Part shown: positions 55,119 to 64,000 of the stretch, in pieces
Position numbering within the stretch: the stretch's first letter is position 1
Layout: each line of letters begins with the position of its first letter
NCBI GenBank assembly: GCA_036023115.1
Contig: JAYKKT010000046.1
Coordinates: 3,621,001 to 3,685,000 of the forward strand
Length of the DNA: 64,000 nt
Source of the DNA: Brasenia schreberi
Lineage: Eukaryota; Streptophyta; Magnoliopsida; Nymphaeales; Cabombaceae
Direction of reading: 5' to 3'
The notes under the pieces: model-generated
The model's database searches: none
The model's input: the letters and a program-made list of their open reading frames with translations, nothing else
Told to the model about the DNA's origin: nothing
Position numbers and translations under genes: made by a program

Positions 55119-55214
55119 CACTTAGGCCTTTTATCAGAACTGGCCGATTGATAGAGAATGGTTTAGAGGATTCATTTACTATTCCTCCTTAAGCAAGTGG
55201 ATATTACGACGATG

Positions 55215-55568
55215 TCACGTTGCTGTGAAGCAGTTCTTAGCGTACCAAAGTGATGGGAAATGTCCAAAAAGTGAATCTTCGGCATTAACATTGCAGAATT
55301 CCTTCCTTGGTACATTTGCTACAATATTGGGGCAGAGTATACAAATCCTCAGTTTCTCCGACAATCTCTTTTTCTCTCGGAAACCTGCAAGAATGCATGG
55401 AAAACCTGGTTTCTGTGACACCGTTTTGAGGCATCCTAACTCATCAGATATGACAATGGAAACCATTTTGGGCATAAATAGCCCTGTGAATGGCTCAAGT
55501 TTCCGTATGTCAGTGTTAAGATCAAGGAATACATTCAACCTTAGCAAGATCCAGTACTTCATATACAT
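55215..55568 (-). CDS. Uncharacterised ORF, open on both strands
   Basis: A 117-aa minus-strand frame has varied composition (KLEPFTGLFMPKMVSIVISD, REKKRLSEKLRICILCPNIV, RKEFCNVN). The opposite strand is open over the same span as 127 aa (55,225-55,608). Composition is more protein-like than the surrounding spacer, and the two frames are in codon register. I do not recognise either product. It could be a last exon, a processed pseudogene or chance. It is not linked to the PPR gene about 1.3 kb away. Confidence 0.25.
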   Translation of the reverse strand: MYMKYWILLRLNVFLDLNTDIRKLEPFTGLFMPKMVSIVISDELGCLKTVSQKPGFPCILAGFREKKRLSEKLRICILCPNIVANVPRKEFCNVNAEDSLFGHFPSLWYAKNCFTAT

Positions 55569-55608
55569 GTTCTCTACTATGTTAATGAGTCAAAAGTTTG
55601 TACTCTAA

Positions 55609-56892
55609 TATTTCGGGTGCATTTGGATTGGAATGAATTGGAAGGAAAAAACTTTCATGCTTGGATTTCACTTTAAGAACGACAGTTGGAATTCTTTGTT
55701 CAGATTTCCGACCTCATTATGACAATTCCAACTTTTCTGCTGGTATAAAATAGCAGCAGTCATCAAAGACATAACTTCCAAGCTTTGATACATAACATGA
55801 GGGTGAATTCTTGAGATTTCTCGGTACATAGAACTCTCTTTATGAAGTGAATTTTTAGGATGTAAATCAAGTAAACAAAAGGTCTTGTCACGTATCTGCT
55901 AAGAAATGGTATGCACAACTTGTGCAATTTACTCCAGCATCCAATCAAAGCAACAAGACCATTGAGAATGTTTCCTAACTTGCTTAATACATGATACCAA
56001 GCTAGAAAAAACAGAGCATGCTCCGTATGTCCACCGAAAAAAATTATTTATAACACATTTAGCTAATACATAGAACAGCTCCACAACATTTTGCATGGCC
56101 TGCTGCTATCATTACAAAAAGAATCATTTGTAAGAAAGCAGCCTTGCTTCCTCCTAGCAAGCACATACACTCGGCTTCTGGTCGTTCTATCGGCAGGCTT
56201 ATGTTCCCACAGCAAGTTTGGATTTTACGTTGCAAAATTCAAATTAAGCAGCCAGATATAGCCTCCAACAGCAAACCGTTTTCCTTGTTACTGCAAATGC
56301 CTCTGCCTCTCCATAAGTTGTGGACTTCCATGATATTGAATTTGTTGGGCTTGTTTCATCAGATTTCTCATACAATTGTTCTCTGTCCTCTGCTTATGGA
56401 AAACACTGCAATATTGGTGAATTACAGATTAGGTGCACCTAAGGCATTATGAAGAATCCTCAGAATCTCAACCAGTTTGTGTAGGAATAGTCGTTCCCCA
56501 GCTTCTATTCCACATCGATTTGAGACGTCAAAAGGACGAGATAACTTGCTCCTTGTATTGCCAAAGTACATCCTTACACGTGTGGTTATTATCCTCTCAT
56601 ATGTGGAAATTATAGCAAAGTAACCAAAAATTTTGTTGTAACCCTCTCCAAAATGCTTGTGCTGGTCTCGAAGTGTATCCTAGGTAAATACGGTATAGTT
56701 AATGCACGAACAATCAAAATGACAATAAGCTGGTAGCAACCGTTTGAATTATGACCTCACAAGTGGAGTTTAGATACCACGATACATCAGCTGATCAGCA
56801 TCAGTAGTTACATGGTGAACCATACTCATTTCTTCAAATACAAACAATTGTTTCAACTTATAAAGGGTGAAGAGGTTTGTAGAATATCCAGC
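55609..56892. other. Spacer downstream of the PPR gene
   Basis: It would include the 3'UTR of the minus-strand PPR gene. No other gene or repeat is recognised; the plus-strand 102-aa frame at 56,144-56,452 has no domain. Confidence 0.45.
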
Positions 56893-58312
56893 CTATGTAG
56901 TATTCTGCAATTCTTGAACCAGACCTTCCTCGTGAATCTCATAGCTACGCACAGATTCTTGTACTCGTACCCAATGATCAACCATGCCTTGCTTCAAGGC
57001 GATCCCGTAAAGCCTACCAGCATCCAGTGTCCTTCCCTCTCTATTCAATCCGCTTATCAATGAAATGTATGAAGATTCATTTGGTGAAGTATTGTTCCTT
57101 ATCATCAAACCAATAACAGTCAATGCATCATCAACTCTGCCTTTGTTGCGAAGACCCCAAATAACAGTATTATATGTTGACGTTTTCGGCCAATGTCCAG
57201 ACTCAATCATCTCATGCATGGTCTCCAATGCAGCATCCACCTCACCTCCAACTGACAGCGTGAACCATCATACAGTATATATATGGTGAGGGAACAAAAC
57301 CCATTTCTATGATCTTCCTCAACATTTTCTTAGCCTCGACCAAAACAGTTCCATCACTCAATGAATACTTACATACCTTTCTAACATATATAATCATGGT
57401 TCTCTCATCAACTTCAAACCCAAGCTCAACCATTTCACCATAAATTTGAATCGAGATCATGCTTTCCTTCCACTTTAAGAGCCCATGCAACAACGTACTA
57501 TAACTAACAAAATCGGGCTTCCGCCCTCTTTTTACCATCTTTCTCATCAACTCAACCCCTTTCAGAGGTCTCCCTTCCCTACAATAACCATTAAACAACG
57601 CATTATATGTGACTATAGTCGGTTTAATTCCCGTTGCCAAAGATTCCTCGAGCAATTCCATAGCTTCATCAGATCGACCAACTTTGCATAATCCATCTAT
57701 AACACCAGTAAACGTATAACAATCGACAAATTCGGGGTTTTCCTTGAGCTTCACCAACAACGCATAGGCTTCTTCTACTCTGCCGACTAAACAAAGCCCA
57801 AAAATCAAGCAATTGTAAACACAAACGGTGGGTTGGATACCTGAACGCTTCAGGACGTTGAAGACGTTGATGGCATGCTTGATTCTTCCCCTTTTGCAAT
57901 ACTCATTGATCAAAATCGCAAAGGTGGTGATTGTGGGAATTGTCCCAGAAGCCACCGTGGATTTCAGAAGTTGTTTAGCTTCGTCGAGCTTGTTATTCCT
58001 ACAGAATAAACGTATAATGAGAGAAAGGGTTTGAGAATTCGGCGAGAGATTGAAACGGGAGATGGATGAGAAGAAGAACTCGACTGAGGATGGGTCGTTA
58101 GAATTAAGGAGGGAGAAGAGGAACTTGTTGAAGGAAGCAATAGAGGGAGATGTCCCATTTCTTTTGATAAATAAGGAAAGGGTAAGCGGCAGAATTGGAG
58201 CTCCGTGAGAAGAAGTTGAGTTAGACAAAGAAAATGGATTGATTGGTTGACATAGGGAAAGATGATGCTCAGAGAGAGGGGACGGTGGAGAAGCGAGACT
58301 GCAGGAACTCAT
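56893..58312 (-). CDS. Pentatricopeptide repeat protein, split by a frameshift
   Basis: Intronless, about 472 aa if the shift is ignored. The Ser/Pro-rich first 50 residues suggest an organelle transit peptide. About ten P-type PPR motifs follow, for example TPTITTFAILINEYCKRGRI, PTVCVYNCLIFGLCLVGRVE, DCYTFTGVIDGLCKVGRSDE, PTIVTYNALFNGYCREGRP and PDFVSYSTLLHGLLK. PPR proteins bind organellar RNA, about one base per repeat, for processing, splicing or stability. The first frame ends at 57,242 (MMVHAVSWR and stop). The second frame continues at once (GGEVDAALETMHEM, then STYNTVIWGLRNKGRVDDAL and SYISLISGLNREGRTLDA) to a stop at 56,893. One missing base near 57,255 explains the break. The start at 58,312 lies next to a CT run. 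No DYW or E domain is present. Confidence 0.85.

Positions 58313-58313
<1 letters not shown>

Positions 58314-58351
<38 letters not shown>
58314..58351 (-). repeat. (CT)n in the PPR 5' leader
   Basis: About 17 GA units on the plus strand, so (CT)n on the coding strand, end a few bases before the ATG at 58,312. CT-rich leaders next to start codons are common in plant genes; the thiamine pyrophosphokinase gene has a similar GA run before its ATG. Confidence 0.8.
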
Positions 58352-58353
<2 letters not shown>

Positions 58354-58705
58354 ACGTGGGTTTTAGATGAGGTTCCTGCGTTTGGCATCTGGAGATGTGG
58401 CTTCCCGGTGGCCATGAGTTTGAGAAATTTTTGTAGCCGACCTGAGCCAAGCTGGGCCAGTTTATGGATCCGATTGTTTGACTTGTGGCTAACTCGTCTA
58501 TACATGAGTCAAATTTAATTTTCTCTAACATCTTAAATTTATAAAAATTAGAAGATAATCTTTTATTATATTAAGACAATTGAGAATCTATATAACAGGC
58601 TCCACTTAATGTAAGATAAGACTTGGTTTTGGTTGATTTTCTAATTTGATGTCAAACCATTTATATGATGGGCGTTGGATTATGAAGTGCTGTGGTGGTA
58701 TTAAA

Positions 58706-59760
58706 ATTCAACAAGTCAATCAAATAATGTCACATAAAATTGCTACTGTGTGTTCCTACTGAGAAATCCAATAACACATCTTTTGTTATCATAAAGGCTC
58801 TAGTTAGTCCAGATGAGTGCTCATGGTTGAAGTAGACCTGTTCTGTTTCTTATTTCCTGGTTGGTACCATAAATTTATGTGAGGAAGATTGTGTGGCTTT
58901 GGTTTATTCCTTAGAAGCTGTCTTAGTTGGGGTTACTATTTGAATCTCGTATTTATCTGATTTTTTATTCGCAAATTTAGCGAGAAATCCAACCTTGTTG
59001 ATGTAATCCACAAGTCAAAATATGTAGATTCGATAAATATGTTGGTCTTGATTTAGACTTCATTGACAATAATATAACCAAGGCACCACAATGTCAAACA
59101 CCAAGTATACTTTAGAAGTATCTTATAAACATAATACCATACACACTTCACTGCCATGTCACCGTAAGGAAAATCACATCGAGTTCCGCTCAACTTATCC
59201 TTGACCCGAACCCATTCAATGACCTGATTTGCCACCCCTATCGGTCAGTTTAAGATAAATGCATACAAAAGTTGAGGTGGATTGCATCGATGAAATTAAA
59301 ATTCAAAAGTCAATCAAATAATGTCATATAACATTGCTACTCTGCCTCCCTACTAAGCAATCCAACACAACTTTTGCTATCATAAGTAAAACCCATTGTT
59401 AGTCCAGTTGACAATTGATAGTTGAAGTATATTTGCTTTTTGTTTCTTATTCCCCAGTTGGTACCATAAATTTAAGTGAGATGATTGATTGTGCCAATTG
59501 GTTGCATAACTTCTGTTTATTCCTGTAGAAGCTGGCTTAGTCGGGATTACCACTTGGGTCTTCTATTTGTCTGATTTTTTTTCTATTTGCAGATTTCTCA
59601 GCAATCCCACCTTGTTGATGCAATCTACAGGTCAAAATACATTGATTCGATCTACGATTCACTAAAAAATTTGACTCATAGATTTTCATATGGACTTCAT
59701 TTAGAAGAACATGAGCAAGTCACCATAATGTCACACCAACTTCACTGTAAAAATAACCTA
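58706..59760. repeat. Diverged direct repeat, about 460 bp, in the divergent intergenic region
   Basis: 58,706-59,165 and 59,298-59,760 share, in order, 'aagtcaatcaaataatgtca', 'ttggtaccataaattta', 'gaagctg.cttag', 'ccaccttgttgatg.aatc' and 'accataatgtcacac'-like blocks. The similarity is patchy with many changes. It may be an old tandem duplication or the two ends of an element with a nearby copia-like fragment. No coding sequence is seen. Confidence 0.6.
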
Positions 59761-59829
59761 TAAAACATACACTTGAGAGATACCAACTTCACTGTAAAAA
59801 TAACCTATAAAACATACACTTGAGAGATA
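59746..59829. repeat. Short tandem repeat unit, about 47 bp
   Basis: 'ccaacttcactgtaaaaata', 'acctataaaa' and 'catacacttgagagata' occur twice head to tail with no visible change, at the end of the second direct-repeat copy. The lack of divergence indicates a recent event. Confidence 0.9.
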
Positions 59830-59834
59830 TTTGG

Positions 59835-60080
59835 TCAGGCTTCTCTCTGAAGTTGGGAAATATATGCACATAACATGTACATCCGAACACTTCGGCGTAA
59901 GATGAAACAGTTCCTTGCTAGGATTAAGAACTTTGAAGGGGATTCGTGCCTAAGAGCATTACAAGGTATTCTGTTAATAACAAATACAGCAGTCAAAAGA
60001 GCATCACCACCATTCCTCTTTTTGTTCTTGCTCCCATCCATCCCCAATTCACTCTGATGATGACTCCAGGACAATGGCAG
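59835..60080 (-). pseudogene. Ty1-copia integrase-region fragment
   Basis: The minus strand encodes GGDALLTAVFVINRIPCNAL followed by RHESPSKFLI. This corresponds to the 'AVLTAVYLINRMPS..L..ESPFEKL' stretch after the integrase core in plant copia polyproteins. Only about 60 residues are recognisable; no LTR, RT or RNase H is present nearby. It is a dead fragment in the spacer between the PPR and thiamine pyrophosphokinase genes. Confidence 0.6.
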
Positions 60081-60605
60081 CATCGTCTGCCTCATACGGC
60101 CTTGATCAGAATGAACTAGGGATTGGATAAAAGGGTTTGACAGATACTGCGGTAGGTATTCAGGGACCCAATGTCAATATATTAAAAACAAATTGTTGGA
60201 TCCAACACATTGACTGGACTCAGACAGTAAAGAAATTAATTGGAAGCACTCCAATCACACGCAAGTAATATAAATATAACATGTATACATATTATTTTCA
60301 ACAAATCGCAGAGTGGGGAGGAACACAACATGCAAGGAAGACCAGCTGGCCGCCACACATCTGTAAGATGGAGGGCAATGCAGTACACGCAATGCATCGT
60401 ACACAAAAATTTCAATCGATTATTGAAAGCGACCGCATATATAATCGCCAAAGTACTCGGAGGCAATCTTGTTCTTCCTCGTGGGAGTCAAATTCGAGGG
60501 CTAAAATTGGAGCCGTTATTATTTCGTTCAGTTTTTGTTGGATTTAGATAGTCTGCACAAACCAACTCAGGTCAGCACTTTGCAGCAGAGAGAGAGAGAG
60601 AGAGT
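60081..60605 (+). promoter_or_regulatory. Upstream region and leader of the TPK gene
   Basis: Spacer ending in a GA run at 60,588-60,603 immediately before the ATG at 60,606. No TATA box can be assigned with confidence. The open frames here (60,236-60,551) are on both strands and lack domains. Confidence 0.4.
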
Positions 60606-61119
60606 ATGGATATGGGGGCTGTAATGAAGCACGCTTCCACCTTCCTTCTTCCTTCTCTGCCCAATGACTACCCGAACAGTAGCTTCGCTCTCGTAGTTCT
60701 AAATCACCAACTTCCGATATTCACTCCTCTCCTCTGGAAGCATGGTAAGTATCGCTCCTCTCCTTCAATTTTCTTCCGTTTTCTTTGAATTTGGGGTTGC
60801 TGGTCTTCCTTCTTTTGCTCATTCAGATGATTATTTGTACTGGGTGTTTGAGAATCTATTGTTTGTTGGTTGTACCATTTCGACGATTGACGCTTCTTGC
60901 TGATAGAGTTTTGGTTCTGAAATTGCTGCTGTTGCTTCGAGCATGGGATATTCTTTATTGGCTTATCTTAAAGTTGAATTTTGAGCTTGTATAACACGAG
61001 GGGCATTGGTGTTGTAGAGCAGCACAATTGCGAGTCTGCGCTGATGGAGGAGCTAATCGTCTCTACGACGAGATGCCCAAACTCCTGTCTCATGAAGATC
61101 CGTTGGATGTCCGTGCAAG
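60606..61119 (+). CDS. TPK: Thiamine pyrophosphokinase, first two exons (3' part outside window)
   Basis: Exon 60606-60744 and exon 61020-61119 join (GCA codon split by the intron) to MDMGAVMKHASTFLLPSLPN, then FALVVLNHQLPIFTPLLWKH, AAQLRVCADGGANRLYDEMP and KLLSHEDPLDVRAR. LRVCADGGANRLYD is the hallmark N-terminal motif of plant thiamine pyrophosphokinase, which makes thiamine diphosphate from thiamine and ATP in the cytosol. The acceptor is 'gtagag|CAGC'; using 'gtag' would break the frame. The second donor is 'caag|gtac'. The next expected exon (YKPDVIKGDMDSI type) is not found before 64,000, so the second intron exceeds 2.8 kb. The start could also be the Met at 60,612. The gene is divergent from the PPR gene. 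Confidence 0.9.
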
Positions 61120-62094
61120 GTACAATTACTACTATGTGATCCCAATTCCTTTAATGGTAGCTGTTAAAGTTTAGTATGTAGGAGTGTAAAGATCATATTT
61201 GGCATTTATAGAATTGAACTTTGCAAAGGAAAAAGGAAGAAACTGCAAATATACTTTTCAGGATATATTTGATTGCCTCAGGCACATCATTCATTGTTAT
61301 GTCATGAATCGACCTAGTTTTCTGGCCCAACCTCGATGAAGGGATGATGATACATATTCTAGAACTCCTTTTATATCCTGATAACGGAGGTATTCAAAGT
61401 TCCAACATCCGGTTTAGTGCTAGAAATAATTCCACTGAGTAGAAGATACAGATTGAAGATCTCAGTCAACTTCAATCTGCTTATTTCAAATTGATCTGGT
61501 CTAGTTTGTTATGTTAACTGCCGACTTAGTTGTTTTAATGGGGCACCTAACTCTAATTCTCAAGTCTGAAGATTGAAGATTGAATTGCTTTCTTTATTTA
61601 GGAATGTGGAATGTTGGCATTGCATTCGTATCTCTACTATTACTGATTTATATGCCTAGGAAGTGTCTTTACATCATTAAGTCTGTGTGCATAAAGATAA
61701 GTTCTCATCCGCCATTTCTTTCTTGGAATTTTGAATCATCATCAATGTGTCTAACAAGATGATGGTTGTATCACATGCTTGTTTGGCTTTGATTTTCTTC
61801 GGCTTTCCTTTTCTTGGGGATGAGTGAGAAACTGTACCCTTTGATGCATATTTAGGATCCAGTTGATATGGAGGTTCAATCCCCTTTGTGCAGTTCCAAA
61901 CATAAAATAAGTCTAACATTTGGGCTATGCCATTCTAAGGTGCTCTAAATGGAAGGATCTTACCAACGTCTCAACAACTTAGTTTGTCATTGAGAAGTGA
62001 GGAAGGCACATGCTACGGGTGCTTGGATGTTCTCCATTGGCTTTTTACGTTAGTCATTTTCTTATTAATTTATGAGTTGTATATGTTATGTTTA
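61120..62094 (+). other. TPK intron 2, first part
   Basis: AT-rich intron sequence with no recognised exon. Open frames at 61,580-61,762 and 61,677-61,919 lack domains and good splice borders. Confidence 0.55.
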
Positions 62095-62690
62095 CCTAGG
62101 ATAAGTTTTTCAGAGTGACGGAAAAATTGATGAGATGTTACGCATAGAATTAATGCATGTTAGTTAAAATGGAGAGGGCATCACACATTCTATGTAACAA
62201 GAAGATGTCATTAAAGTTGAAAGGTAAATATTATAGAACAACAATTAGACCTGCTATGTTTCATGGTTAATAGTTTGGGCATTAATCGTCAACATGTACA
62301 ATATCCGTAGCAGAAATGAAGACATTGAGAACTTGAGATGGATGAGTGGTCACACAAGGAAAGACCGTATACCTAATGAGGTTATTAGAAACAAATTGAG
62401 AGTAGCACCAATAGAGGATAAAATGAGAGAAAACCGTTTAAGATGGTTTGGACATGTAGAAAGATGACCAAAGGACACTCCCGAAAGAAGATATAAAAAA
62501 CTAGATTGTGTAAATGTTAAAAGAGGAAGAGGACCACTACAAGAGTGTTGGAAATAAACAATAAAGAATGATCTAGTTTATATTGAGTTAACTGCTAACA
62601 TGACACATGATAGAGCTATGTGGAAACAAAGAATCCATGTAGCCGACCCCATCTGCTATGGGAAAAGGCTTAGTTGTTTTTGTATATGGC
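62095..62690 (+). mobile_element. Decayed RTE LINE 3' end in TPK intron 2
   Basis: It starts with 'ttcagagtgacggaaaaatt' (RTE region after the RT core). It continues through the degenerate [20 protein letters not shown] and RWFGHVER region and ends 'gtagccgaccccatctgcta', 'gggaaaaggcttagttg'. Stops and indels are frequent. A 9-bp match TTGTATATG with further similarity lies on both sides (62,076 region and 62,678 region) and may be a worn target duplication. The orientation is the same as TPK. Confidence 0.85.
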
Positions 62691-64000
62691 ATGCTTGTTA
62701 AACTGGATTTCTGCAAGTAAGGGCAAGAGATATCCTTTTGCAGAAAGATGCACTGCATGTGCAGCACAAAGATGAGGGAGATTTCAGAGAACTAGCAATC
62801 TATAGCTAGTATATCATGAATATCATTGCTTATAAATGACAAAATGAACAAAAACATAATGATCAACCAGTTCTGTTTGCTGGAGGAGCATCAGTAATAT
62901 GAATTATGAAATAAACACAAAGGGACTTCTCAAAAGATGACTTGGATGGAGTTCGAAAAATTACTTTCATTTAGCTTGCCACTGATTAAAATAAGAGATA
63001 AATCTCATTTAATAACAGATTATTAGCCGTTAAACATGACCTACTGGATGTAATTGTCAACAGGCTAGAAAATGAATCAGTTGTCACAGTCAGCTGACCT
63101 TGGCTCCTAACAAATCTTGGCTGAATAACTGGTCAGCGGAACATAGACAGTAGGTTTTAAGCTTGATTTAGCCAGATTATATATCATCTGCCACAAGAAA
63201 CACCATGACATCTACTGGTACGATTTACTGTTTTTAGTTCTTATGCTGAAAAACCAAGTAGATAATATATGGAATATCAATAATGAAAAAATCCTTGTCC
63301 TAATAATAGGTCTGCTTAAATGTATGGGACTATCTATGATATTGTAAGATAGGTTTATAACCATAGTTTTTTTCAGTAAGGGAGCCAACCCAAGCTCACT
63401 TCACCTAGCATATTCTTCTCATTAGTTATTGCACTATAGCAAACAGATGATCTACTTCTAACAAATCATGTTAACTCAATTTATTGCAGAATGACATGGT
63501 AACTAATGTCAGTAGCTAAACTGAACTTGGATAGGCACCACCTTCTATGTCAACTTTATTTAACGTATCTTGAAAAGTAATCCAATGTTACCTTTAGAAC
63601 TTGGATGTACTTCCCATGATTGGAAAAGATTTTGGCTATCTATTGTATTGTGACCATATCTTCTTGAAATCTCTCCTGGAAACCTATTTTGGATTTCCAG
63701 AAAGAGGTTTCCATTCACGTTCATGTGTTGTTAGTTAGTTTTCTTTTTAGATGTTCTTTTAAGGCGCCAATCTATATGAACAAATCTCCTTTTGTTATAA
63801 ACTTCATCATCATATGTTTGTGTTGTATAATCAAGGTCTTCATCTTTGGTTCTTTTCTCTTATCTTGCAACATTTGTGAAGTCTTCGTCTCTGGAACCGG
63901 TTAGTGGATTTTGGAATGTATGCTATATACTGAAGTCCTTTGCCTATTTCTGTATATTTTTCACATATAATTTTTTCAGAATCTCCTTTACATTCCCTGC
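62691..64000 (+). other. TPK intron 2, continuing to window end
   Basis: AT-rich sequence without a recognisable exon, RNA gene or complete element. The 71-aa frame at 63,689-63,904 is hydrophobic low-information sequence and is not supported as a gene. Confidence 0.5.

Overview
The window is nuclear DNA from a flowering plant. The evidence is spliced genes with GT-AG introns, plant-only gene families (a VAL-type B3/CW repressor, a plant U-box protein, a PPR protein, a receptor-like cytoplasmic kinase) and AT-rich introns and spacers full of retroelements, MITEs, SINEs and TA/GA microsatellites. Long introns crowded with RTE-type LINEs would suit a magnoliid or early-diverging eudicot, but the species cannot be fixed from the sequence.

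Layout: 1-6,240 is a repeat-bearing spacer (CGATAC-type element end, a tRNA-type SINE, two tandem 5S rRNA-like copies). A plus-strand receptor-like cytoplasmic pseudokinase follows (CDS 7,016-11,876, four coding exons, 530 aa); its intron 2 holds a short RTE LINE tail and a decayed hAT-like element. Facing it is a minus-strand VAL/HSI2-like gene (24,879 to 12,625). Its first exon, CW domain and C-terminus are intact, but the exons for the B3 domain carry a dense cluster of small indels. 25.3-32.9 kb is a spacer with SINEs, two hAT-type MITEs and microsatellites.

From 50,667 down to 32,974 runs a minus-strand PUB62-like U-box gene: eight exons can be joined in frame into 455 aa spread over 17.7 kb. 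Its introns contain a three-copy coding-like tandem repeat, a hAT-type element with 8-bp target duplications, an inverted pair of SINE-like elements, an inverted pair of about 1.3-kb RTE LINEs, a CGATAC element and a near-perfect 44-bp hairpin. 50.7-56.9 kb is a spacer with scrambled RTE pieces and a (TC)n(TA)n(GA)n block. A minus-strand intronless PPR gene (58,312-56,893) is broken by one frameshift. Divergent from it, a plus-strand thiamine pyrophosphokinase gene starts at 60,606; its first two exons are present and the rest lies beyond the window.

The genes are ordinary, unrelated nuclear loci: signalling, chromatin-linked repression, ubiquitination, organellar RNA processing and vitamin B1 activation. 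They are not a pathway cluster. The unusual content is in the introns: inverted retroelement pairs inside a transcribed gene, a candidate small-RNA hairpin, an uncharacterised CGATAC-ended transposon family, a triplicated coding-like segment, and the localised damage to the B3 domain of the VAL gene.
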